Positions 17,109-25,615 of a stretch of DNA of 26,907 nt are shown one piece after another; position 1 is the stretch's first letter, and each line of letters opens with the position of its first letter. The notes under the pieces are model-generated. The model was not told the origin of the DNA and ran no database searches. It worked only from the letters and a program-made list of their open reading frames with translations. Location of the stretch: positions 1 through 26,907 of the forward strand of contig JADJPJ010000005.1 of assembly GCA_016713325.1 (NCBI GenBank). Direction: 5' to 3'. The translations under genes were made by a program, and so were the position numbers. This DNA comes from Candidatus Flexifilum affinis (GTDB lineage Bacteria > Chloroflexota > Anaerolineae > Aggregatilineales > Phototrophicaceae).

Positions 17109-19217
17109 TCAATACACGAACGTCGCCAGCGTCGAGATCAGCATCACGCCGGCAAACAGCGACCAGTACAGCACCTTCGGGATCAGGTTGTTCTGATAGC
17201 GGACGATGAACCAGTTCGGCCGTCGGGCGACGAGGAAGACGTCGGCGGCGACGGCGATGATCGCCACATAGAGCAGCAGATAGAAATGCTCCATATAGGT
17301 GATGCCGACGGCGGCGATCTGGTCGCGCAGCGCGTTGTGGATGACCGCCACCACGAAGAAGAGGGCGGCGGCATAGCTGAGCGCGGTGGGGATCTCCTCG
17401 CGCTTCCCCGGCTCATGTCCGCTGATCAGGTAGGCGAAGGTCAGCGCCGCCGCCACCAGACCTGGCAGCAGATAGGCGATGAACGACCCGGAGCGTGATG
17501 CGCTGCGCCTGAATGCTGAAGCGCAGTTCCGGCAGGGCGCCGGCGGCCCTCGCGCATGCCGAAGTCGACGCGGCGCGGCGGCTCGGTATAGCTGAAGTGG
17601 CTGTTGAGGAGCGTCCAGTTGTTGATGCCGGCCTGTGAGTCGACGCCGGGCAGGGCGCGCGGGGTGAGGATTTCATAGCCGTCGAGATCGGGTGTGAGCA
17701 GCACCGGCGAGGTCATGTCGGCCGGGGCCATCCGGACGACGATGGTGCGCTGGTCGAACGGGAAGCGGGAAGTATCGTAGGTCTGGCGCAGCGTGACGCC
17801 GATGGCCCAGAGGATCACCTCGGCGTCGTCCACGATCTCGCGGCGCACCTCCTCGATCGTGGCCTCCTCGCCGATGCGCTGGGGCAGCGAGAAGCCGTGC
17901 GTCACGTTGGACTCCAGCGGATAGCGCTGCCATACCAGCCCATTGACCGTGACTGACGTGGGATCGGGGAAGTCCAGCGCCTGAACCAGCAGGCCGGTGG
18001 GGATCTGCACGACCGGCGTGCCAACCGCGCCGCTGGACCCCGCCGGCGGCTCGACGCCCTGGAGGTAGCGGTCGAGCTGGGACTGGCTGGTGATCAGGAC
18101 GCCCTCGTCGTCTTCCAACTGGCCGGTGAGCGCCCAGGCCAGCCCGATCAGAATCACGCACAGGGCGGTGAAGACCAGAGTGACGGCCCAGAAATTGGTG
18201 AAGCGGTAGCGGTCGAGGTGAAAGATGGTGGTGGACACCAGAAAGATGGCGGCCGCCCCGGCCAGCAGGATGTTCATCTGATCGCGGACGGTCTGCGCTT
18301 CGTCCGGCAGGAACTGCGCGATGTTCAGCACGATGCCCACCGCCCAGCCGGTTGAGCCGATCGGTTCGAAGAAGTACCAGGTGGTCTCGCCGGTGATCGG
18401 GTCGCGGGTCTCGACAAAGCGGGCCGGCCCCGTCGAGCGCCTCCTGCGCCGCCGTGTTCAGCGCCTGATCGCCGCCGGTAATGTCGAAGATAGTGCGGTT
18501 GACCACGAATTCGCGCACGGGGTGGGCCAGGAAAGTGCCCTGGCCGGAGATGACGAAGCCGTAGCCGGTCTCGCCGAGTTCCAGCGCGCGGATCAGGTCG
18601 CTGACGTCCTGGAGGGTGTAGTCGATGCTGACGATACCGGCGGGCGGCGCGCCTGGCTCCGCGTTGACGGGTGGGAAGGGGATGCCGTACTCGACCAGGA
18701 TCTTCTGTGCGCCAGTGGCGAAGAACGGCTCATGCCAATGGGCGCCCTGCTTGACGGTATCGACGTACCAGTCGGTGAAGATTCCTGCGGCCGCGTCCGG
18801 CTCCTGCGTGTAGTCATAGGTCGCGCCGACCAGGCTGGCAAAGCTGCCATCCGGCTCCTGGTAGACGTAGGTCTGGAACAGGCGCTCGTCCGGGGCGTAG
18901 GCGTAGGGCTCGAAGGTGATGGCGACTCCGTCCAGGTCTGGACGTTCGCCGACCAGATCGAACATGCGCCGTTCGATGTCGGTGTAGGCGAGGGTTCCGC
19001 CGGCCAGTTCGCCGATCAGCCCCTCGGCAATCGCCATCACGTCGCCGAACGCGCTGCTGATCGACTGGGCGGCGGCCACGGCCTGCGACTGGGCGGCAGC
19101 GAAGGCTTCGTCTTGCAGTCGGGCGCGATGGCTCAGATATTCATAGGCGGCGTAGGCGGTCACCACAATGGCGACCGCGGACAGCACTACCAGCAGCAAT
19201 GCGGATCTGCGAAGCAT
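17109..19217 (-). CDS. dCache sensor fused to a pentameric ligand-gated ion channel (pro-loop receptor), three frameshifts
   Basis: The reconstructed protein has 701 residues. Residues 5-28 are a membrane helix. About 30-305 form an extracytoplasmic dCache_1-type sensor (WYVDTVKQGAHWHEPFF, GIVSIDYTLQDVSDLI, LGETGYGFVISGQGTFLAHP). Two helices follow at 312-331 and 341-364. Residues 366-575 look like a pLGIC ligand-binding beta-sandwich with the pro-loop YDTSRFPFDQRTIVVRM (FPFD at 485-488). Four helices follow at about 577-598 (M1, with conserved LLPG), 606-628 (M2), 639-662 (M3) and 680-700 (M4). LRFSIQAQRITLRSFIAYLLP before M1 parallels the GLIC pre-M1 segment, and Glu607-608 begins M2. Three one-base insertions (near 18424, 17550 and 17489) explain the frame changes; length minus 3 is exactly 702 codons. 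It lies 123 bp downstream of a sensor kinase gene. The channel assignment rests on motif recall, not a search. Confidence 0.8.
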
Positions 19218-19340
19218 CGTTCACCGTCCAGCGTCGGTCCGCCCCGGTGCGGCGTTGTCGGCGCGCGGGCGGAGGAGAGTCCATTCTGTTATAAACAATA
19301 CTCCGCCTGGCCGGAATGGGCGATTCGCGCGAAACCGCCG

Positions 19341-20832
19341 TCAGCGCCGGCGGGAGGCCGCCGCGTCGGCGCGGATGGGAAACTGGATCACGAAGCGACT
19401 CCCGATGCCGGGCGTGCTCTCCACCGAGATGCCGCCGCCCATCGACTCGATCAGGTGGCGCGCGATGGCCAGGCCCAGACCGGCATGGTCGCGGGCGTTG
19501 CGCGACGAGTCGGCGCGGTAGAACTGCTCGAAGATGTGCGGCAGATCGGCGGCCGCGATTCCCTGACCGGTGTCTTCGACGGCGATCAGGTATGCGTTAC
19601 CCATCTGGCGCGTCTGAATGCTCACCCGGCCGCCAGGGTCGGTGTATTCGAGCGCGTTCTCGATGATGGCGGAAAGGGCGCGGTCCAGTTCGAAGCGGTC
19701 GGCCGGCGCATCGACGCCGCGATCTTCCAACTGCACGTCGAGCGCAATGCGCTTCTGGCGAAACCCTTCGGACAGCCGACTCGCCGCCGCCGCGACAACC
19801 TCGCTCAGATTGGTATCCTCCAGCGTCATGGCGGGCGGGTCTTTCAGGCGGGCGACCGTCAGGAGCTTGGTCGCCAGCAGCCGCAGATGGTCGAGCTGCT
19901 GCTGCATGGTGCCCAGATAGCCTCACGGTTTTCGGACGTGCCGTTCTTCTCCATCAGATAGCGCGTGGTGTTGAGGATGGCCAGCGGTGTGCGCAAATCG
20001 TGGGACAGGTTCATCACCATCTCGCGCAGACGCTCGTCCTTTTCCCGCTGCATCTGCAATTCCAGATCGCGCAGGCGCAGATCCTGGACTTCGGTGACGT
20101 TGCGAAAGATGCCGCGCAGGGCAACCGGCCGTGCGTCTTCGAAGCGGCAGTTGATGCTGCCCTCCAGGTGCACCGGCGACCCATCTCTGGCGATGAAGAC
20201 TGTTTCGATGAGCTGGCCGCCGCTGTGCTGGCCTTCGATCATCTCGCGCATCAGTTGCAGGTGCGCCAGGCTGTAATCGGGGTGGATGATCTCTGGCAGA
20301 CGCAGGCTGGCGAGATCGCCGTCCTCGTATTTCAGCGTCTCGCGCCAGGCACGGTTGACGAACAGCAAGCGTCCTTCGAGGTCGATGCTGTGAATCAGGT
20401 CGCTGGCATTGTCCAGAAAGTCCTGGAGCCGTTCCCTGCTCTCGTGGATGGTCTTCATGGCCCGAGTCCGCTCTGCCGAATAGCGAATGCTGCGCTCCAG
20501 CAGCGCAGCGTTGAATTCGCCCTTGGCCAGATAATCCGAGGCGCCTTCTTGGATCGCCTCGACATCCATGCGGCGGTCGCCGCGGCCACTGATAATGATG
20601 GCGATCGCATCCGGATGGAGACGGCGGATAACCCTCAGAAGGCGCAGCCCGTTGTCGTCAGGATGGCCCAGTTGGAGATCGATCAGATAGATATCGTGCG
20701 CCGCCGCCTCGATAACCCGCAGCGCATCTCCATAGGACTGCGCCCACTGATCGCACGCGCTGTCTCGGTGTTTTCCGTCAGCATGCTGCGGATGAGGACG
20801 AAATCCCCCGCCTCATCCTCGATGACCAGCAC
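19341..20832 (-). CDS. Sensor histidine kinase: REC-PAS-HisKA-HATPase (two frameshifts)
   Basis: This soluble kinase has about 496 residues. An N-terminal receiver domain (VLVIEDEAGDF, phosphoacceptor Asp in YLIDLQLG, IIISGRGDRR, conserved Lys in DYLAKGEF) is followed by a PAS domain (FLDNASDLIHSIDLEGRLLFVNRAW, IFRNVTEVQDL). Then come HisKA (MNLSHDLRTPLAIL) and HATPase_c (IIENALEYTDPGG, DTGQGIAAADLPHIFEQFY, HAGLGLAIARHL). Frame changes lie near 20755 in the receiver and near 19922, where one missing C would give EAYLGTMQQQLDHLR. No ATG suits the start; GTG at 20832 begins VLVIEDE and is my best guess, but the frame is open upstream and the start is uncertain. It has the same receiver-first plan as the kinase at 1292-2449. 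The Cache-channel gene follows 123 bp downstream on the same strand. Confidence 0.87.
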
Positions 20833-21398
20833 CCGTTGCGGTGCCTGTCGCTGATCTGGATCCGCTTTCGCGAGCCGCCCCTGCCACGGGGCGCCTGACC
20901 TTCGCCGTGGGCACGTCAGCGGCGCATCTCCCGGAGCGCATTCGCCGGATTCGCCAGGCGTGCATGGGATCGGGCCGAAGGGGACTGCGTGATGAATCCG
21001 CTACGCCAGCCGTGAAGGAATGGTACGCGTTCACAGCCAAGAGTTTGTGTCCTCATCAAAATGCCGCCGATGGGGAGACCGGTACAGTGTGAGAGTGCGG
21101 AGGTTCGCCGGTAAGTGCTGCTGCTGCGAGGGAACGATGTGGTTTCGTAACTCTGATCATACCCGGACTTTGCCCATTTTGGTCATCCAAATTCAGCGAA
21201 TCACGGATTGCTTAACCTCACCCCGTTTCGCTACGCTCAACCGCCCCTCTCCGTGCGGAGAGGGGCAAAAAGCTCATTCGATTCTTGGTGTGAGGATGGC
21301 TCAAAAACGCAGCTATTGATGGTCAAGGTGAGCTTTCGTGATTCACTGAAATTATGAGACGATGCGTGAATGAGCGCGCGGTGGGGTGGGTTTGGGAA
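20833..21398. other. Intergenic region with inverted MITE copy
   Basis: No gene is supported. It holds the upstream region of the REC-PAS kinase (20833-21190) and the second copy of the 153-bp MITE-like element (21194-21348). A 99-codon open frame (21020-21319) runs through the element and is not credible as a gene. Confidence 0.65.
21194..21348 (-). mobile_element. MITE-like element, copy 2 (155 bp, inverted), with 5-bp target duplication
   Basis: This is the reverse complement of the element at 5293-5445 with a few differences, mainly in a short internal stretch. The ends CAGCGAATCACG and CGTGATTCACTG match at 11 of 12 positions. AAATT flanks both sides (21189-21193 and 21349-21353). The GC-rich internal palindrome is conserved. 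Confidence 0.78.
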
Positions 21399-21860
21399 TC
21401 ACGCATCACCGACGGAGATGGCCAGCATGCGAATGTCGGCCTGGGCCAGCACCAGCGAGGCGTCGGGTCTTTCGGCGAAGTGAATCAGGTGGGCGGGGCA
21501 TCCACAGTCCGAGGCGCCGAAGCGCGGCGCGACCACGATGGCCCCTGGCTGCGCCATCAGCGCGACGGCGGCGGCGTGCTCGTAGACAGCATCGCTGGCG
21601 ACGATCCACAGCTCCCGGCAGTGGGCCGCCTGCCGCAGATAGTCGACGTGCCAGTGCGGCTTGCCGACCGGGGTGAGGTGATGCTTCAGCCGACCACGCA
21701 GACCGCCAGGGCCAAAGGCGCTGCCGACGTAGGCGTACCATCCGGCCGGAAAGTCGATGATCCCCAGCCTGCCGACGGTCAGACGCGATGCCGCCGGCAG
21801 TTCAAGGAGCAGGACGTAGGTGCCTCTGACGGCGGGGAGTGTGTTCAGCGAAAGTTCCAT
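21399..21860 (-). CDS. DUF123 family protein (GIY-YIG nuclease-like)
   Basis: The protein of about 153 residues matches DUF123, a family related to GIY-YIG/Uri endonucleases. It has RGTYVLLLELPA (the GTY in place of GIY), IDFPAGWYAYVGSAFGPGGL (a YVGSA in place of YIG), RLKHHL, KPHWHVDYL and a C-terminal DCGCPAHLIHF. The archaeal and bacterial members are often fused to or near endonuclease III, but no such neighbour is present here. I prefer the ATG at 21860. A TTG at 21902 would overlap the cupin stop codon (TTGA) and add 14 residues, so coupling to the cupin gene is possible. Its substrate is unknown. Confidence 0.82.
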   Translation of the reverse strand: MELSLNTLPAVRGTYVLLLELPAASRLTVGRLGIIDFPAGWYAYVGSAFGPGGLRGRLKHHLTPVGKPHWHVDYLRQAAHCRELWIVASDAVYEHAAAVALMAQPGAIVVAPRFGASDCGCPAHLIHFAERPDASLVLAQADIRMLAISVGDA

Positions 21861-21898
21861 GGCCCGGTCCGCTTCTGTTCGTTGGTTGAGCCGAAAAA

Positions 21899-22237
21899 TC
21901 AAGAGCCGAGAAATTCCTGCCGAATGGGGTTGAAGGTGTCGATCACCCGGGCCGACTCGCTGAGGAGCTGGATGCAGTGCGGCACATCGGACGGCACCGC
22001 GATCATGTCGCCGGGGCCGAGTTCGTAAGGCGCATCACCCAGGAAGAAGATCACCCTGCCGCTGACGATGTAGGAGATCTGCTCGTGGACGTGATGGTGT
22101 GGCAGGTCTGGGGCCGCCTGCGGCCCGTTGCTGATGTCGAGCACAACCATCATCAGATGATCGATGTGCGCCAGATAGCGCTCTTTGTTCTCGCCCGCCG
22201 CCTGGCGCGGCGTCTGACTGGCCAATACAGGGTTCAT
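21899..22237 (-). CDS. Cupin-domain protein
   Basis: The 112-residue single-domain cupin is intact. Metal-ligand motif 1 reads PHHHVHEQISYIVSGRVIFFLG and motif 2 PGDMIAVPSDVPHCIQ, the usual G(X)5HXH(X)3-4E and GDXXXXPXXXXH patterns with His and Glu kept. Such small cupins bind a metal and act as isomerases, dioxygenases or sensors of small molecules; the reaction cannot be told. It lies immediately upstream of the DUF123 gene on the same strand. Confidence 0.88.
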   Translation of the reverse strand: MNPVLASQTPRQAAGENKERYLAHIDHLMMVVLDISNGPQAAPDLPHHHVHEQISYIVSGRVIFFLGDAPYELGPGDMIAVPSDVPHCIQLLSESARVIDTFNPIRQEFLGS

Positions 22238-22373
22238 GGACGCAATCCTTTGCTGGTAAAGGCGCTTTTCTCAAGCCATCGTTGTTCAAGAATGCCCAAT
22301 ACTATGCTAACGCGTCTCTCCGACGCCGTCGACCCGGCTGGTTCGCACAGGGTGCATCCGGGATTGGGGCGTC

Positions 22374-22439
22374 GGGCGAACACATGGGTTCGCCCCTACG
22401 AACCGTACAAGATGTAGGGGACGACCAGTGTGTCGTCCC
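22374..22439. repeat. Double-hairpin intergenic repeat (BIME-like), copy 3
   Basis: GGGCGAAC...GTTCGCCCCTAC is followed by GTAGGGGACGAC...GTCGTCCC. As in the copy at 6550, the CCCCTAC/GTAGGGG tags face inward. The stem bases differ between copies but stay paired. Confidence 0.7.
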
Positions 22440-22513
22440 GCATGAATCTAGAGCCTGCCCCCAGATCCGAATACACCCGTTCGCACAATGTCCGCCGATC
22501 GTCCCGGCCAGGT

Positions 22514-22544
22514 CGTGATCATGTTCACTACCTGAGCGTGATCA
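22514..22544. promoter_or_regulatory. Two CGTGATCA boxes upstream of the membrane-protein gene
   Basis: The octamer CGTGATCA occurs at 22514-22521 and 22537-22544, 23 bp apart, about two helical turns. ACCTGA...TCAGGT (22530-22547) makes an inverted repeat around the second. This could be a regulator site; no regulator is identified. Confidence 0.3.
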
Positions 22545-22589
22545 GGTTACTTACACTGAATCCCAGCGAACCATTCTGGAATAACGATC

Positions 22590-23293
22590 ATGGATCAATT
22601 TCTGTACTCCGCTTACACGGTGATTTTGATTGTCCTGACCGCCCTCACGGCGCGGTTCTGGTTACGCACGCGCAGCGTCGGTACGCTGATGATGCTCCTG
22701 GTGAATGCTGCCCTGATCTACGAAAACGGCGTTCTGGCGCTTGGCGTCGTCATCGGACACGGCCCCTGCTGGAGTCACTCTCGTGGCTGCGCTTCATTGG
22801 CTATGCCGCCTTTCCGCCGCTGCTGGTGATCTCCGCGTTGGACATGGCCCGTCGTTCCGGTGTGACCTGGGCGGGTGATCGCCGCGTGCGCATTGGCGCG
22901 TGGGTGGTCGCGGCGGCCCTGATCGTCCTGGGGCTGGCCGTGGAGGTCTTTGGCCGCGCGCTGGAGCCGCGCGTGCTGAACGGCGTGGTGCGCTACATGT
23001 GGATGACGAAGGGCATCCCGCCGATGGCTGTCATTCTGATGACCCTGATGCTGATCGGGATCGGCCTTGCTCTCTGGCGCCAGACGCGTTTCGCCGGCTT
23101 GTTTGTCGGATCGCTGCTGCTTCTGGTGGGCAACGGCCTGGCGGCCGGCAAGTACGTGCTCGGCTCGGGCAACGAGATGGCGTTCATGACGGTGCTGCTG
23201 TACTGCGAGGTGTGGGTACTGCATCATCAGCCGGCCGCGGAGCAGATCCCGCTGGAACAGCGCTTCGCGCAGGGGACGGCCGCTGGCGATTGA
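22590..23293 (+). CDS. Polytopic membrane protein of unknown function (one frameshift)
   Basis: This integral membrane protein of about 234 residues has about seven hydrophobic helices: SAYTVILIVLTALTARFWL, LMMLLVNAALIYENGVLALG, LRFIGYAAFPPLLVISALDM, GAWVVAAALIVLGLAVEVFG, MAVILMTLMLIGIGLALW, FAGLFVGSLLLLVGNGLAAG and FMTVLLYCEVWVLHH. The frame changes at the C run 22763-22766; one missing base would give HGPLLESLSWLRF. I recognise no family. The number and spacing of helices recall small 7TM proteins, but no retinal-binding Lys or other functional residue is evident. It stands alone on the plus strand. Confidence 0.65.
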
Positions 23294-23644
23294 GGCAACG
23301 GGTGCAGAGGCAACGCCTCGCCCGCCTCGATTCAGATGTTCCTCGGGTGACTCCGGTGACTCCACTGGGGCGACGCACGCGATTCTGTTGAAAAAGGTGC
23401 CAACGCCGCTCGAAATCAGGCCGACGACGGCGGCACGCCGCCGGAGAATGGAGTTCTCCGGCTACCCCCAAAAGCACGCGAAACCGACTGAAGTCGGTTC
23501 TGCCGACAGAACATTCGCTACAGCGGTTCGTGGTAGCCCGACGTTGACGCAAAACTGCGCAACACCGGGCGAAAGCAATACGCGCCGCTCCTTCTTCAAC
23601 AGAAGCGCACGCGTCGCCCCAAAACGTTCTTGCGTCGCCAGACG
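23294..23644. other. Convergent intergenic region with hairpin cluster
   Basis: No gene is supported between the convergent membrane-protein and YdeI-like genes. It contains the cluster of adjacent hairpins at 23428-23512, which may serve as a two-way transcription barrier. Confidence 0.6.
23428..23512. repeat. Cluster of adjacent palindromes
   Basis: Four hairpins lie in a row: GGCGG-CACG-CCGCC, CCGGAGAA...TTCTCCGG (23441-23461), AACCGACT-GA-AGTCGGTT (23482-23499) and GTTCTG-CCGA-CAGAAC (23497-23512). The last two overlap and are mutually exclusive. Confidence 0.6.
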
Positions 23645-24099
23645 TTATCGTTCGGCCATCTGCGCGACGATGCTGGCGATGCGGCGTTCGCGGGTGGCCT
23701 GCGCCTTCGCGTCGTTGACCTGTCGCACGAACTCCTTGCGCTTTGAATAGGCCAGCGCCGCGAAGGTCGCTTCCGCACCTGGCTGGGCGGCCAGCGCCGC
23801 CGCCAGATCCGCCGGTACTTCGACCGTGCGCGGCTCCTCATCCAGTTGCAGCGTGACTTCCACCTTCTGGCCGGCGGTTACGCCGGCGGCTGGGCGGGGC
23901 GCCTGGCTCAGGGGCAGCATGAAGACATCGCCGTAGGGCGCGACGGTGGAACAGTAGCTGCAGCCGTTGACGGTGATAATGACCGGCGGACGCTTATGCG
24001 ATCCAGCGCCCTGATCGCTTCCGGCGGTACGGGGATGCCCGTGGCGTTGACGTTCTCGTCCTGCAGAATCGTTGTGAGAAAAGTAACGGTGGCGCTCAA
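23645..24099 (-). CDS. DUF1905/YdeI (OmdA-like) protein (one frameshift)
   Basis: The protein is about 151 residues. The N-terminal DUF1905 beta-barrel (VTFLTTILQDENVNATGIPV, PPEAIRAL, PPVIITVNGCSYCSTVAPYG, DVFMLPLSQ) is followed by a YdeI/OmdA helical tail (AAFAALAYSKRKEFVRQVNDAKAQATRERR-type). This tail is associated with proteins named bacteriocin-protection or OmdA; their biochemical role is unclear. The frame breaks near 24001-24005, where one added base gives ALGSHKRPPVIIT. The start is TTG at 24099 with an ideal AAGGAG 8 nt upstream; the first two bases of that site's TAAGGAG are the end of the DUF2277 stop codon. The two genes are therefore translationally linked. Confidence 0.82.
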
Positions 24100-24111
24100 G
24101 AATGTTTCTCC

Positions 24112-24421
24112 TTAACTGCCCGTCCGCTTTGGCGAGCGTGTGGGATCGGCCGGCGCGCCGAACCGGAGCAGCGACTGGGCGCGGGCGCGTTCTTCGAAAT
24201 CGGCGCGGCTCTTCGGCGGAGCGGTCGTCTCCAGTGCGGTGAGCAGCCGGGCAGACGCTCCGGTAATTTCGTCCACGGCTGCGTTGAAGGCGGCTTCGTT
24301 GGCTTTGGAGGTTTGTTGAAGCCGCTGATCTTGCCGGACGAACTGCAAGGCCGCCGCGCGCAATTTCAGCGTCGCTCACGGGTGGCTCCGAAGTTGTAGA
24401 GGCAGCGATATTTCTGCACAT
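24112..24421 (-). CDS. DUF2277 family protein (several frameshifts)
   Basis: This small soluble protein of about 100 residues belongs to DUF2277, whose members begin MCRNI. After the start, alternative frames supply LYNF, EPPVSDAEI, AAALQFVRQ, ISGFN and SKANEAAFNAAVDEI, all conserved in the family in that order, ending in an Arg/Ala-rich tail. At least four single-base shifts are needed in 310 bp, more than in genes to the left, marking the onset of the error-rich right end. DUF2277 proteins are common in Actinobacteria and Chloroflexota and have no known function. The stop codon TAA merges with the ribosome binding site of the YdeI-like gene. Confidence 0.75.
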
Positions 24422-24471
24422 GGATTGATCCTCCAGAGTCTTGAACTCCTATTGTAATGCAAAAGCGACTC

Positions 24472-24513
24472 GTGATCGAACGACTGTTCAAACGTTCGTA
24501 GCCGTTCGATCAC
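24472..24513. repeat. Perfect 11-bp inverted repeat between divergent genes
   Basis: GTGATCGAACG (24472-24482) and CGTTCGATCAC (24503-24513) are perfect inverted arms separated by 20 bp. They lie between the DUF2277 gene (minus) and the YihY-like gene (plus). This could be a regulator site or a hairpin. A further CCACGCG...CGCGTGG pair follows at 24514-24545. Confidence 0.45.
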
Positions 24514-24642
24514 CCACGCGACCTATCGCGGGTTGGCCCGCGTGGCACTGGCACGGTTGAACTCAGTCAGTACAAGGGGCTACGGCACCCTGGCGGTGCC
24601 AGCGGCGCAGCACTTTACTGGAATGGTTCAAGGAACGGACGG

Positions 24643-25515
24643 ATGGAGTTTCTTCGCAACGCCTTCAGCCTGCTCAGACGGTCCTTCGAAGAAGGTGGGA
24701 TCGGGATCAAGCTCCCGTCTGGCGGCAGCGCTGGCCTACTCGACGCATTGACGTTTTCACTGGCGCCTGCTCTTACTCACCATCGCCCCGGTGGGTTTGT
24801 GCTGAAGGAAGATGTCGTGCGCGATAGGGTTCTGGGTCTGTGGCCGTGCGGTGGGTCCATCGGCGGGAGACTTCGTCAGCGAGGTGATGAGCGCCTCCGG
24901 CAACCGAACGCCAGTTTACATTTCGACCATGCTCAGCATTGTCGCGCTGCTGCTCGGCGCGCTCGCGCGTTTGAACAGCTCAGAACGCGCTCAACACCGT
25001 ATGGGGCGTCCCGCCAGAAAAGCAGAAGCTCAGCGTATAGGGGTTCTTCCTCAACAAACTGCTTTCCTTCGGCATGGTGCACGTCATCGGCTTCCTGCTG
25101 CAAGTCTGCTGATTCTCATTACGGCAATGAAGCGCTTTCGAAGCCTTCCACCCAAGACGCTGGGGGCCGGACGCGGGTTTGGCCTGCGGATTCAGATATC
25201 AGGCTTTCCACGGCATCGTCATTCTTCTGTTTTCCGCGATGTTCCGTTTTTTACCGGACATTCGTTTGACCTGGAATGATGTCACCGTCGGCGGGCGCTG
25301 ACGGCGGTGCTGTTCGCAGTTAGCAGGGTCGCGCTTGGCCCGTACCTGGGGCAGCGGTACGACCAGCGCTTATGGGGCGGCAGGCAGTTTCGTGCACGAT
25401 CCTGTTGTGGATCTACTACTCGGCGCGGATCGTTCTGTTTGGCGCGGAATTCACCCACGTCTACGCGCCGCTTTCCGGTTTCTCTGCGCCAGAAACCAGC
25501 AAATTGACCACGTGA
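24643..25515 (+). pseudogene. YihY/BrkB family membrane protein, multiply frameshifted
   Basis: The fragments, in order across all three frames, spell a YihY/virulence-factor-BrkB-type inner-membrane protein. They are MEFLRNAFSLLRRSFEE at the start, RLAAALAYST then FSLAPAL near 24715-24775, VYISTMLSIVALLLGAL near 24913-24965, FEQLR..LNTVWG near 24970-25010, and GFFLNKLLSFGMVHVIGFLLQ near 25040-25110. These are followed by DVTVGGALTAVLFAVSRVALG near 25278-25340, TSAYGAAGSFV near 25357-25390, and IVLFGAEFTHVYAPLSGF near 25429-25480, ending KLTT before the TGA at 25513-25515. The family has six membrane helices and was once misnamed ribonuclease BN. I count about eight frame changes in under 900 bp. 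As the motifs are well kept, sequence error is more likely than true decay. The stop lies just before a DUF892 gene. Confidence 0.72.
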
Positions 25516-25615
25516 CCCATCTCCAATTACACCATCAGCCACATGGTCGGGGGGTGCATCCTGGACTATCGTCGAGAAGGTGGTGGATGGTATCGCTAGA
25601 CGAAAAGTTCTACTG

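Larger units (their letters stand above)
22238..22589. other. Divergent intergenic region
   Basis: It lies between the cupin gene (minus) and the membrane-protein gene (plus). It holds the paired hairpin repeat at 22374-22439 and two CGTGATCA boxes near the plus-strand gene. No gene is supported. Confidence 0.6.

Noticed and set aside
18321..19961. Plus-strand open frame of 546 codons
   Set aside because: It is antisense to the Cache-channel and kinase genes, low in recognisable motifs, and explained by high GC content.
21020..21319. Plus-strand 99-codon open frame upstream of the DUF123 gene
   Set aside because: It runs through the MITE copy and has no family features.
5293..21348. Inverted MITE copies at both ends as a 16-kb composite transposon
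   Set aside because: Each copy has its own, different target duplication (ATATCT and AAATT), so they inserted separately.
22590..23293. Seven-helix protein as a microbial rhodopsin
   Set aside because: No retinal-binding Lys in the last helix and no rhodopsin motifs.
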